Both the position numbers and the translations under genes were made by a program. Below, piece after piece: positions 15,782-24,382 of a stretch of DNA of 64,000 nt (the first letter of the stretch is position 1; each line of letters opens with the position of its first letter). The notes beneath the pieces were generated by a model, which worked only from the letters and a program-made list of their open reading frames with translations, was not told the DNA's origin and did no database searches. The stretch is from Heyndrickxia vini (GTDB taxonomy: Bacteria; Bacillota; Bacilli; Bacillales; Bacillaceae_C). Location of the stretch: NCBI RefSeq assembly GCF_016772275.1, contig NZ_CP065425.1, forward strand, positions 4,245,806-4,309,805. The letters are read 5' to 3'.

Positions 15782-17296
15782 TTAGGCATCCATCTTAATA
15801 TTATTTATTTCGGTAAGCTGACCCACTTTATTTTCTAATTCAATGAATGGGTGAAGTCTAAAATCAATGTCAACCTTCATGGTTTTCATGTTAATGATAA
15901 CTTTTTCAATAAACGTCAGGGCAATCATTCTTTTTTCGACACCCGTTAATTTATCAAATGAATTCGAAAGAGACAAGTGTAGAGTTAATCGTAAAGCTCT
16001 TTTATCTTCAATTAAGTTTGTAATTTGTTTTTGCGTCGCAGAAATAGCTTTTCTTTTATCATTCAGCTTTTCTTTTACCTGAACAATATGCTTATTTATG
16101 GAAGATTTCAGTTCAAGACTTGGAATCATTGATTCATTGTATTTAAGCAATTCATACGAAGTATTTAATTTATCCAACTCTTTTTCCAATATTTTTTCCA
16201 TCTCTTTTAACTTGTTTAGTCCGATTTGTTCCATTTTACTTAGTGATATTGCCCAGTGTTTAGTAAAAACTTGATTAACAGCGGCATGAATTGCACTTAA
16301 TTCTGCTTTCTGCTTGCAATTAGGGCAAATGTAATTCTGATACTTTCGTTTGGCTTTTGTTTTCTTCGGCCCATCATCTCTAGTTTTTAATTGCACTTTG
16401 CAATTCTCACAGTAAGCAATTGAACGAAAAGTATAAGGGGTACTAAATTGACCATGTTTCTTTTCCAACCCTTTTGCTTGTTCCACAAGTTCGTGTAATT
16501 CTGGTACAATAACTGGAGTATAAATAGGTTTTTTTTCAAACAGGTCATCTTGATACTTGTTATATTCACCCCAAACATTATCTCCTAGATAAATTGATCG
16601 CTTTAGTATTCCTTCAACAGTATTCTTATGCCACAATTGCCCTCCAGGAGCTGGTACTTTTTTATCGAGAGTATCAGCTATACGCTGTATGCTATACCCC
16701 CATGAATATAAAAAGTAAATAAACCTTACGATGTCTGCATTCTCATCCTCAACAAATGTTTCATACTGATTTTCTGAACTAGGAATTTTCTTTAAGCCAA
16801 ATGGAGTTCGACTTCCAGGACGCTTATCTTGATTTACTAAGACCTTTTGATTATCAATTGTTCTCTGAGATTTAGTAACAGATTCATATGATGCATTTAG
16901 CAATTTAAACTGAATATCAATAGTGAACGGATCCCACTCTTGACTAGATGATGTAGAATAAAATTTGATATTAGGTTTATGTTGAATTAATGGCTTGTAT
17001 ATCTCATTAACAAATGTAACAATAGATCTATCAATTCGAGTTTCATCATAGAAAAATACAGCTGATGCTTTATCATTTAATACTAAATGATATAATTGTT
17101 GCATCCCCTTTCTTTTACTTGCAGGGTTTCTAAATGCGCTAACTGCATCATCAATTATAAAACCAACAATGACGTATCCCATATGTTTTGCATGTATTTC
17201 AATAATTTCTTTTTGAAACTCAATTGAGTGATTCCCTTTTTGTTTAAGACTAGAACGACGGCAATAGCCTAAAGCATATTTAACTTTTTCGACCAT
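15782..17296 (-). CDS. Large serine recombinase B of a tandem pair
   Basis: 504 residues. Catalytic domain with GYCRRSSLKQKGNHS (nucleophile region) and FYDETRIDRS at 1-150; recombinase domain with GYSIQRIADTLDKK and a GDNVWGEYNKY strand; zinc ribbon CENC...CPNC at about 310-350; C-terminal coiled coil. ATG 17296 was preferred over GTG 17305 because GGGGTG stands six bases before it. The overlap with the upstream recombinase shows a two-gene operon, the arrangement also seen for ccrA-ccrB in SCC elements. The proteins are analogous rather than clear orthologues of CcrA/CcrB. Confidence 0.85.
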   Translation of the reverse strand: MVEKVKYALGYCRRSSLKQKGNHSIEFQKEIIEIHAKHMGYVIVGFIIDDAVSAFRNPASKRKGMQQLYHLVLNDKASAVFFYDETRIDRSIVTFVNEIYKPLIQHKPNIKFYSTSSSQEWDPFTIDIQFKLLNASYESVTKSQRTIDNQKVLVNQDKRPGSRTPFGLKKIPSSENQYETFVEDENADIVRFIYFLYSWGYSIQRIADTLDKKVPAPGGQLWHKNTVEGILKRSIYLGDNVWGEYNKYQDDLFEKKPIYTPVIVPELHELVEQAKGLEKKHGQFSTPYTFRSIAYCENCKVQLKTRDDGPKKTKAKRKYQNYICPNCKQKAELSAIHAAVNQVFTKHWAISLSKMEQIGLNKLKEMEKILEKELDKLNTSYELLKYNESMIPSLELKSSINKHIVQVKEKLNDKRKAISATQKQITNLIEDKRALRLTLHLSLSNSFDKLTGVEKRMIALTFIEKVIINMKTMKVDIDFRLHPFIELENKVGQLTEINNIKMDA

Positions 17297-17301
17297 TCCA
17301 C

Positions 17302-18681
17302 TCACCCCGCATTTGAGTTATAAAAGTCTGAATAATATAATTCAAAATTTACATATCCCTCGTGTACAAAAGCATCTTTAATGAAAGATTTAATTACAAT
17401 TTCGCGATATTCATTAAAAGGTAACGCTTCTAACTTACGAATTACGATGTTTACAAACTGATTCACTTCAGAAATTAACTTTTCAATTTTAACCTCGTTT
17501 TCAACAAGCTTACGGTATTCATCTTGTAGGGCAAACAAGGTATGTTCCATTTCGTAAACTAAACTTTTCTCTTTTGCAAAATTCAACCCAGTTAACATTT
17601 TCATTTGAACTTGTTCAAACTTTCTTTGGATTCCTTCTTTTTTGTTAACTATGGTTGATTGTAATTTTTTTAATGTAGCTAACGTTTTTTCCTCTATTTG
17701 ATTAAGGTCCGTGTTCTTAATTATATCAGTCATAACCTCGTCAATTAGTGAATCTAATAACTCTCGGTGAATAGATACTTTTTTATGTTTTTTACATTTT
17801 AATATATCAGTTTTCAAATAACTATTAGTTACCAATGGTTCTTTACATTTATGGCACCTCGGAACAATCGGTGGCATTTTATCATCTTTCAATGTACCAA
17901 GATTTAAGTTTGGAGCTAATTCTTTCAACTTTTCCTGAATCTCTTTAAATTGGTCCAGTGTAATAATTGCTGGTACATGACTTAGGCGTTCATAGTTACC
18001 ATTAACTTCTACATAGCCAGCATAAAATGGTCTAATCAAAATATTAAAAACATCAGTCTCTTTTCGCTTAATAATGCTTTTATATCTCAACAAGAGCTCA
18101 ATTAAGTCTTTTGAATTTTTAACAGAAAGGCAATCCTTATATAATTGTTTAATAATTGCTTTATACTCAGGATTGACAGTGTACGTTTTACTATTACTGT
18201 TTCTTTCTACTATATAACCAAAGATACTATGAGGTGCTTTTTGAAAAGCGTCTCCTGTTCGATTTGCAATGTTCATACCTTCTATTTGGCTCAACATTCC
18301 AAACACACCTTCCGAAAACATGCCACTTTCTAAATCATGATTAAAAGGAAGATGTCCTGTTGCGGTAAAAATCACATTAACCTTATAGGTATAGATTAAC
18401 AGGATAATCTCCAAATATTCGTAAAAATCCCTTGCCAGTCGATCACGTTGGTAAACAATTAATGTATCAACTTGTTCATTTCGAATCAATTCAAGCAGCT
18501 CTTGCATCTTAGGGCGCTCTTCTAATTTTTTCTTAGTTGCTGAAACACCATCGTCACTTAAATAAATAATCTCATCCGGATGATAGTCCTTAATGAAAGG
18601 CTTTGCCGCTTCAAGTTGCATATCCAAATTTTGTTGGTCGGAACTAACCCTTGCATATACGACTTTTAATTTCGATAACAA
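17302..18681 (-). CDS. Large serine recombinase A of a tandem pair
   Basis: 459 residues from TTG 18681, chosen because AGGAGG lies nine bases upstream; the open frame extends 16 codons further. VYARVSSDQQNLDMQLEAA carries the catalytic Ser; VYQRDRLARDFYEYLEI follows. Zinc ribbon CHKC...C lies near residue 275-300, then coiled coil. It ends overlapping the next recombinase. Its catalytic domain is strikingly similar to the short protein encoded just upstream (18765-19208), suggesting duplication. Confidence 0.85.
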   Translation of the reverse strand: MLSKLKVVYARVSSDQQNLDMQLEAAKPFIKDYHPDEIIYLSDDGVSATKKKLEERPKMQELLELIRNEQVDTLIVYQRDRLARDFYEYLEIILLIYTYKVNVIFTATGHLPFNHDLESGMFSEGVFGMLSQIEGMNIANRTGDAFQKAPHSIFGYIVERNSNSKTYTVNPEYKAIIKQLYKDCLSVKNSKDLIELLLRYKSIIKRKETDVFNILIRPFYAGYVEVNGNYERLSHVPAIITLDQFKEIQEKLKELAPNLNLGTLKDDKMPPIVPRCHKCKEPLVTNSYLKTDILKCKKHKKVSIHRELLDSLIDEVMTDIIKNTDLNQIEEKTLATLKKLQSTIVNKKEGIQRKFEQVQMKMLTGLNFAKEKSLVYEMEHTLFALQDEYRKLVENEVKIEKLISEVNQFVNIVIRKLEALPFNEYREIVIKSFIKDAFVHEGYVNFELYYSDFYNSNAG

Positions 18682-18764
18682 ATACCAAAACCTCCTGAAA
18701 TTGTAGTTATCCAAATATGCAGAAGACATTTAGTTCAATAAACATATCCTCTGCATTATGGTTC

Positions 18765-19208
18765 TTAAGGCTGTTTTGCTTTCCTAATAGCTTTCATACG
18801 ATTGGAAATGAGACTTCCCTCACTTTCATGAAGTAATAGATACATAAATTCCTTTAATGTACCAAATTCTTGATCAGGCTCGAAGGGTTGCTCATTTCCG
18901 GTAAAAATCACATTAACCTTATGAGTGTAAATTAGATCCGTGATTTCTAAATATTCATAAAAGCTTCGTGCTAAACGATCCCGTTTATATACAATTAATG
19001 TATCAACTTGATCGTTTTTAACTAACTCAAGTAAATTTTGAAGACCTTTTCGTTGAGATGAACTAGGAGTTGCATAATCAGTTATCTTCATAATGTTTTC
19101 TTCTTGAATCCCCTTTAAATGGGGGTTCGCAGCTTCTAATTGTAGATCAATATTTTGCTTTGTTGAGGCAGATCTAGCATAAACAATAGTCTTTTTGTTA
19201 TCTTTCAT
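18765..19208 (-). CDS. Stand-alone serine recombinase catalytic domain
   Basis: 147 residues containing only the resolvase domain: VYARSASTKQNIDLQLEAA (Ser present), VYKRDRLARSFYEYLEI, then a helix ending KAIRKAKQP. There is no recombinase domain, zinc ribbon or DNA-binding helix-turn-helix. Identity with the first 150 residues of the next gene is high in the shared motifs. ATG 19208 follows GGAGGAAAAT. It could be an active small subunit, a regulator forming mixed oligomers with recombinase A, or a truncated duplicate. Confidence 0.8.
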   Translation of the reverse strand: MKDNKKTIVYARSASTKQNIDLQLEAANPHLKGIQEENIMKITDYATPSSSQRKGLQNLLELVKNDQVDTLIVYKRDRLARSFYEYLEITDLIYTHKVNVIFTGNEQPFEPDQEFGTLKEFMYLLLHESEGSLISNRMKAIRKAKQP

Positions 19209-19383
19209 ATTTTCCTCCGAATGATGATTTTGTTGAATAACTTATTACCTTTGCTTCAATTGATGGGTCTAAATCAAGCTCTTTTAATAGGATGCGCTCC
19301 ACTAATCGATCAAGCCAAAGTCTGGATTCCTCCGGCATCTCTTCACTAAATGATACTTTGCCAATAGAAAATTCTTTTTCCAT
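19198..19383 (-). CDS. Small acidic protein of the recombinase operon
   Basis: 61 residues, preceded by GGGAGGG. Its stop overlaps the start of the resolvase-domain gene by 11 bases. No known domain; a central amphipathic helix (SRLWLDRLVERILLKEL) is visible. Confidence 0.65.
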   Translation of the reverse strand: MEKEFSIGKVSFSEEMPEESRLWLDRLVERILLKELDLDPSIEAKVISYSTKSSFGGKYER

Positions 19384-19439
19384 TGAAATCCCTCCCGTCT
19401 AATAACCTTTTATTAAAAGATTGACAGGAGAGAGCTTTT

Positions 19440-19574
19440 TTATACTCTTTTTCTAGTTTCTATAGTTAAAGGTAAATCTAGTTGAATATGACCCTCTGAA
19501 TCAGCTATTCCAGGGATACGCTTAATAACCACTCTTGTTTGCATTCCAGGAATTTTTTCATTAAAGTTTTTCAT
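19440..19574 (-). CDS. Microprotein of 44 residues
   Basis: From ATG 19574, with GAGAGGGAAA directly upstream. The longer frame to 19667 overlaps another coding frame and lacks a ribosome binding site. Sequence contains VVIKRIPGIADSEGHIQLDL. No family recognised. It overlaps the 3' end of the 45-residue frame by 14 bases. Confidence 0.5.
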   Translation of the reverse strand: MKNFNEKIPGMQTRVVIKRIPGIADSEGHIQLDLPLTIETRKRV

Positions 19575-19698
19575 TTTCCCTCTCCTTCTTATTTGACGTA
19601 AGATAATGCTTTTTAAAAAGTAATAAAACCTCTTTAGATACCTTCTGCTTTTTGAGTAATGCATCAAACCACGTTGGTATTTTTTGCTCTGCAGTCAG
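19561..19698 (-). CDS. Possible microprotein of 45 residues (CTG start)
   Basis: A frame starting at CTG 19698 behind a GGGGGG tract encodes a basic peptide with TWFDALLKKQKVSKEVLLLF. No ATG, GTG or TTG is available in frame, so the start is uncertain. It would be the first cistron after hairpin copy 3. Confidence 0.35.
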   Translation of the reverse strand: MTAEQKIPTWFDALLKKQKVSKEVLLLFKKHYLTSNKKERENEKL

Positions 19699-19732
19699 TG
19701 AAGTGCCCCCCTTTCCTGTAACGAAAAACAAA

Positions 19733-19789
19733 AAAAGCACCGTTCAACAAGCCTACATTTCTATAGACATATCGAACGGTGCTTCCGTA
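19733..19789 (-). terminator. Hairpin family copy 3 before the recombinase operon
   Basis: Minus-strand arms GCACCGTTC/GAACGGTGC around a 33-base loop, followed by TTTTTTTGTTTTT. The outer sequence CGGAAGCACCG...GGTGCTTTTTT is shared with copies 1 and 2. It lies between a dyad at 19839-19855 and the first microprotein frame. Confidence 0.7.
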
Positions 19790-19838
19790 TCGTTTTTATT
19801 TTGTTTTTTATTATTTTGAATTGCAAACCTTAAAATCA

Positions 19839-19855
19839 ACTTACTAGTAGTAAGT
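19839..19855. promoter_or_regulatory. Operator-like dyad upstream of the recombinase operon
   Basis: ACTTACTA-G-TAGTAAGT, a perfect 8-1-8 palindrome. Its position upstream of hairpin copy 3 suits a repressor site for the recombinase operon. No cognate regulator is identified. Confidence 0.4.
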
Positions 19856-19962
19856 AAATCATATAAGGACAATAATTGCAATATTTTTTTATTTTATTTC
19901 ATTTAATCTTTTATTCAACAATGCAAACCCTTATGAAAAAAATGATTTTCCAGTGGAGAAAG

Positions 19963-20114
19963 TTAATTTTCATCGTTAATATCTTCCTTACAAATTTCAC
20001 TTACCAAATGCCATAACGTGTTGTTTTCTTTATCCTTGGGTTGTAGCCTATGACAGAGTTCTTCAACTTTCTTCTTAAACTCTTCGACACACCACCATCA
20101 TCATTATCCACCAT
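19963..20114 (-). pseudogene. Small gene with a two-base frameshift
   Basis: ATG 20114 follows AAAGGAG and opens M-V-D-N-D-D-G-G; a second frame then reads E-E-F-K-K-K-V-E-E-L-C-H-R-L-Q to a stop at 19963. The total is 152 bases. A GTGT run at the junction suggests a GT insertion; removing it gives a continuous frame of 49 residues. The product is unknown. Confidence 0.5.
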
Positions 20115-20189
20115 GCCGCATCTCCTTTCAATAAAACGACTTACTCCAAATGAACATTCGAAAGGCGATTCTTTATTTTCTTTTTATGT

Positions 20190-20222
20190 TGCATAGTATT
20201 TTTGTACTACGCAGCAATTGAC
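20190..20222. repeat. Direct repeat family 1, copy 1
   Basis: TTGCATAGTAT..TTGTACT.CGCAGCAA.TGAC. A close copy lies at 24330-24362 and a diverged one at 25300-25330. Copies 1 and 2 flank the Gabija-like pair in direct orientation. The rest of the 400-base spacer before 20517 shows no gene. Confidence 0.6.
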
Positions 20223-20516
20223 TTTGTTTTTTTTCGTTCTTACCCTCCGAAGAAATTTCCTTTTGTATGCTGTATAACCAGGTTGAGCTACTTCAACAAC
20301 ATCAATTGGTTTAAAATCATTGGTAAATATTTGTTTTCAATCGAAAGGAAATCTTGAGCTTAACTTATGAGTTGCGCATTTAGCTAACTTACTTTATCAC
20401 TATAAAAAGGCAGAATTTGTAGAAATTAGTCGTAATATTCTTTAATATATATATAGTGGCTTAAATCTAAAAAGTTACAAAAAGAGTCTTATACTACTGA
20501 GCTAGGAGGAGATTTA

Positions 20517-22235
20517 GTGCAAGTTAGCAAAATTTGTAACATAGATAACTATAGAAATTTGTCAAAGATGAAAGTTGATTTTAATAAAAATATTAATTTT
20601 ATAGTAGGAAAGAATAACACAGGAAAATCCAACCTACTTGAGCTTCTAAATATATTAATCAATACAGGGAAATTCTATGAAAGTGATTTTCATGATGTAA
20701 GAGCCCCAATAGAGGTTACGTTTCAAGTAAAGTATACTGATGATGAAGTTGGATATTTTGAGGATAATTTTGATGTGGATGATAAGCTTCAAATTACCGT
20801 AGTGGCAAAACAAAATTCTGTTGATGATAGAATTGAATATTACCATAAAGATTCAGCAGCATTCATTAGCCCAAAAAAGATTAAGGGGTTAAATTTTATA
20901 TATTATTCTTCACTCAGAATTCCGAGTAAAGAATTAAACTTTAATAGAAACCTAGGGACAGGTAAAGTCTTGAGTTATCTCATGAAGGAGAGCTTGAAAC
21001 AAGAATCCATTGAAGAAGTTGATTTACTAGACACTAGTAAAATAAATAAAGTTATTAAGGTTCTAAATGGTCAAATAAAAAAACTTAATGGATTAACTAA
21101 TGAAAAGATAGAAGCTTACATTAATAGTGATAATGAGAATCTAGTAAATAGAATTGTTGAAATTGGCGATGATTTCAAGAGAAATCTTAATGATCTTGGA
21201 GACGGAATAAGATATGGTTTTAATATTTTCTTACACATCTTAGAGCTATTGGTTCATTTAAAAACTACTACTAAGGAAGAAAATTATGAGAAACTTATGA
21301 TTTCTATGCCAAATGACAAGAAGTATTTACCGCTAATTCTCGGCTTAGATGAACCTGAAATTCATCAACATCCATATAGACAGAGAGCATTAATAAAAAG
21401 TGTACAAAAAATAATTAATAATGCAAACCATGAATTTGCGGAACTACTCAAAGAATTATTTGGAATTGATGGATTTCTGGGACAGGTTTTTGTTGTCACA
21501 CATTCTCCAAATATATTATTGAATGAATATAAAGAAATAATAAGGCTTCATAGTCAGGAAGGCGTAGTAAAAGCAACTAGTGGTATTAACATAAACTTTG
21601 ATCCGAAGATTCATAAACATTTGATCCGTAGTTTCGCCTATATAAAAGAAGCTATGTTTAGTGAATCTGTAATCCTAGTTGAAGGTGATACTGAATTTGG
21701 CGCTGTTCCCGTTTTTGCAAGTAGAATGGGACATGATATAGACGAAGATGGTATAGGAGTTATTAAACTGGATGGTGCAGATAGTGTAAAACGTTGTTTA
21801 CAACTTTACAGGGCTTTTGAAATTCCAGTTAGCGCTATAATAGACAAGGATAAAGAAGCTTCCTATATGGGTGAAAGAGACGTATTTTTCACAACTGAAA
21901 TAGATTTTGAAGAAGAAGTCTACTCTCTTTACTCTTTAAAAGAATACATGAAATACCTAATAGAAGTTGATAAAGTAAGAAGCCTTATAAGGATCTTCAA
22001 GCAGGAAGTAGACCAATTTAATGTAGCAGAGTTTTTAAAGAATCCCACAGAATATGAAATAGAAGGGACAATAGCTGAGAAAATAATGACAAAAATTAAA
22101 GATGAACAGCTTCAATTTTTGAAGAATAATAAAACGGCAATTAATGGTGCATTGCTATCTACTTATGTTAACGAGGTTCCTAGTTGTTTTAAGTCAGTAA
22201 TTGAGAATGCATTAAGGGGAAAATTAAATGAATAA
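20517..22235 (+). CDS. GajA-like ATPase/TOPRIM (OLD-family) nuclease
   Basis: 572 residues from GTG 20517 after AGGAGGAG. N-terminal ABC-type ATPase: Walker A GKNNTGKS 31-38, Walker B LDEPE 278-282, H-loop THS 328-330. C-terminal TOPRIM domain: E389 in VILVEGDTE and D443-K-D445. This is the OLD architecture of GajA, the nuclease of Gabija anti-phage systems, which nicks DNA and is restrained by nucleotides until phage replication depletes them. The helicase gene follows with an 8-base overlap, the standard Gabija order gajA-gajB. Other OLD-helicase pairs exist, so Gabija assignment rests on pairing and architecture. Confidence 0.8.
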   Translation: MQVSKICNIDNYRNLSKMKVDFNKNINFIVGKNNTGKSNLLELLNILINTGKFYESDFHDVRAPIEVTFQVKYTDDEVGYFEDNFDVDDKLQITVVAKQNSVDDRIEYYHKDSAAFISPKKIKGLNFIYYSSLRIPSKELNFNRNLGTGKVLSYLMKESLKQESIEEVDLLDTSKINKVIKVLNGQIKKLNGLTNEKIEAYINSDNENLVNRIVEIGDDFKRNLNDLGDGIRYGFNIFLHILELLVHLKTTTKEENYEKLMISMPNDKKYLPLILGLDEPEIHQHPYRQRALIKSVQKIINNANHEFAELLKELFGIDGFLGQVFVVTHSPNILLNEYKEIIRLHSQEGVVKATSGININFDPKIHKHLIRSFAYIKEAMFSESVILVEGDTEFGAVPVFASRMGHDIDEDGIGVIKLDGADSVKRCLQLYRAFEIPVSAIIDKDKEASYMGERDVFFTTEIDFEEEVYSLYSLKEYMKYLIEVDKVRSLIRIFKQEVDQFNVAEFLKNPTEYEIEGTIAEKIMTKIKDEQLQFLKNNKTAINGALLSTYVNEVPSCFKSVIENALRGKLNE

Positions 22236-23988
22236 GGAAGAACTTAGAGCTAAATTTACAGAAATTCACGGTAACGATCAGGAACAACTTGACTTTATTC
22301 TCTCTGAAGAAAACAGAATAATTGTTACTGCACCAGCAGGATGTGGGAAAACCAAAGCGATGATTAGTAAAATAGCACATGAAATTATTACTAATGATTA
22401 TTTAAATAATAAAAGAATACTTGCTTTAACATTTAGTGTAAATGCTGCAGCTAAAATTCGCGAAGATATAAAAGAGACCTTGCCGATTTTACTAGGTAAA
22501 GCTAATTATGAAGTCGATGATAAACTGGACGTTTCTAATTATCATGGTTTTGCAAATAGAATTCTTAGGAAACATGGATATATACTCCATGATAATTTTA
22601 AAAATATAAATGATTTCATAAGGATTTCTGATAATAGTGGAGAACTTAGAAAAGTTCTTGTATCACAAGAAATAAGAGTTCTCGAAAATTATGATGAAAG
22701 TTTAAAAAAACTTGATTTTAAAGAAGCAGACAGACTGCAAGGATCTTATATAGATATCGTCTTAACTAAATTGGTTCCTCGAAATATAATCACATACAAT
22801 GGAATATTGTTATTAGCTATGCAAATACTTGATAAGAAAGCCATTAGAGATTTTTACAAATTATATTATCAAATGGTAATTGTTGATGAATTTCAAGATA
22901 CAAATTACTTAGCCCTGCAGTTTCTAATGCGTATAGTAGAAGCTAATAAAGTTATTCTAATGGGGGATGACATTCAGAAGATTTATGGATTCTTGGGAGC
23001 TGTACCAAACATTTTTAAAAAGATGGAAAACGAATATAATATGCTTCCTATGGAATTTAGAACTAACTATAGATTTAAAGATAATAAAAATATGAAGCAG
23101 TTAGACAGCTATATACGTGGCATCTTTAGAAATTATAATAACATTATTTCCTATTCTAAAACTGCTAATATAAATTTCAAGTTATTCAACTCGGATAATG
23201 GGGAAGCAAGATTCATTTATAAAGACCTATTAAAATATACAACAGCAGATAAAAATGTAGCAATCCTTTTTAGAGCAAAATATTTAGCAAGCGACCTAAT
23301 TAATATACTTGAGAAGAATAAAATCATGTATTTTAACGGACTATTTGAGGATAGTGACCCTGAATATATTAAATTCCATAAAGAAGCTCTTGAAATCTTC
23401 ATTAATGAAAGCGGAGTAAGAAAATCTATTAGTAGAACGGTTATTACGAGTGTAAAAGGAAAACTAAACGCCAAAAAACAAACAATCACCAATAATGAAA
23501 CTATGTTTAACTCTTTAATGAGATTACTAGATGCTCTACTTGATACGACAAAAGCCAAAAATATTTCTACAGAAGAAAAATATGAAGCAATAATATTTAC
23601 TCTGAGTAATAATAGTCTTAAAAGACTTATGAATGAGATAAATGAACAAGTAACTTTAACTACAATTCATTCTTCAAAAGGCTTGGAGTGGGATTATGTA
23701 TATCTACCCAACATGACATCTTATAGCTTCCCTACAAGCAAATCACTTTGTAAGTTATGTAGCAAAAACAACGGACGAAGCTTATATGAAAAACACTGTA
23801 AATTTGATTTTGTACCTGGGTTAGAAGAACCTTTCTATGAAGAATTAAGTGTTCTGTATGTGGCGTTAACTAGAGGAAAACAAGATGTCTTCCTTACAGC
23901 TAGTAGAGGACCAAATCAATTTGGTTATAATAAAAAAGTGAATTGTTTTTTAACACTCCCGAAATTAAAGATAATAAATAACTTTTAA
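22228..23988 (+). CDS. GajB-like UvrD/PcrA-type helicase
   Basis: 586 residues. Superfamily 1A helicase: Walker A APAGCGKT 35-42, motif II DEFQD 220-224, motif V/VI region TIHSSKGLEWDYVYLPN and YVALTRGK near the end. It is longer than the best-known GajB (about 490) but within the UvrD range. A Cys-rich stretch (LCKLC...HCKF) precedes the final motif. It starts 8 bases inside the gajA-like gene, so the two are co-translated. Expected partner in a GajAB complex. Confidence 0.8.
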   Translation: MNKEELRAKFTEIHGNDQEQLDFILSEENRIIVTAPAGCGKTKAMISKIAHEIITNDYLNNKRILALTFSVNAAAKIREDIKETLPILLGKANYEVDDKLDVSNYHGFANRILRKHGYILHDNFKNINDFIRISDNSGELRKVLVSQEIRVLENYDESLKKLDFKEADRLQGSYIDIVLTKLVPRNIITYNGILLLAMQILDKKAIRDFYKLYYQMVIVDEFQDTNYLALQFLMRIVEANKVILMGDDIQKIYGFLGAVPNIFKKMENEYNMLPMEFRTNYRFKDNKNMKQLDSYIRGIFRNYNNIISYSKTANINFKLFNSDNGEARFIYKDLLKYTTADKNVAILFRAKYLASDLINILEKNKIMYFNGLFEDSDPEYIKFHKEALEIFINESGVRKSISRTVITSVKGKLNAKKQTITNNETMFNSLMRLLDALLDTTKAKNISTEEKYEAIIFTLSNNSLKRLMNEINEQVTLTTIHSSKGLEWDYVYLPNMTSYSFPTSKSLCKLCSKNNGRSLYEKHCKFDFVPGLEEPFYEELSVLYVALTRGKQDVFLTASRGPNQFGYNKKVNCFLTLPKLKIINNF

Positions 23989-24150
23989 AAATGTTTCGTA
24001 TTTTCTTTTTCTTACGTCCAATGTGTAGCCCTTGATTACAGCCACAAGAATGTACCACCACTTCCATATTTTGTAACAATAGTTTGCACCAGATTTACCG
24101 CTTACTGTCAAAGCATTTACCAGAAGAAGCTTTAGAGAAAATAAATTAAA

Positions 24151-24186
24151 AGCCTAATTCCCTTATTTTGACCGTGGAATTAGGCT
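24151..24186 (+). terminator. Terminator of the Gabija-like operon
   Basis: Eleven-bp arms AGCCTAATTCC/GGAATTAGGCT with a 14-base loop, followed by TTTT. The last bases of the stem and the T-tract (GGCTTTT) are the first unit of the tandem array that follows. The 160 bases between gene end and hairpin show no supported gene. Confidence 0.85.
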
Positions 24187-24287
24187 TTTGGCTTTTGGCT
24201 TTTGGCTTTTGGCTTTTGGCTTTTGGCTTTTGGCTTTTGGCTTTTGGCTTTTGGCTTTTGGCTTTTGGCTTTTGGCTTTTGGCTTTT
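24183..24287. repeat. Heptanucleotide tandem array (GGCTTTT x15)
   Basis: Exactly 105 bases of perfect GGCTTTT repeats, ending where the sequence changes to GACTTT. The unit equals the 3' stem end plus T-tail of the terminator at 24151-24186. Copy number is likely unstable through replication slippage. Confidence 0.95.
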
Positions 24288-24329
24288 GACTTTCCGCAAT
24301 CTCTCCAGATTGTGGACTATTATCTTTTA

Positions 24330-24362
24330 TTGCATAGTATCGTTGTACTGCGCAGCAAATGA
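24330..24362. repeat. Direct repeat family 1, copy 2
   Basis: TTGCATAGTATCGTTGTACTGCGCAGCAAATGAC-type sequence, matching 20190-20222 at about four in five positions and continuing into similar T-rich flanks (GTTTT..GTTCT). Confidence 0.6.
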
Positions 24363-24382
24363 CAGTGTTTTAGTTGTTCTAC

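Noticed and set aside
17302..17305. GTG 17305 as start of recombinase B
   Set aside because: It overlaps the upstream stop but has no ribosome binding site; ATG 17296 has GGGGTG in front. Not fully excluded.
24183..24287. Possible CRISPR array
   Set aside because: Seven-base units with no spacers; no cas genes in the window.
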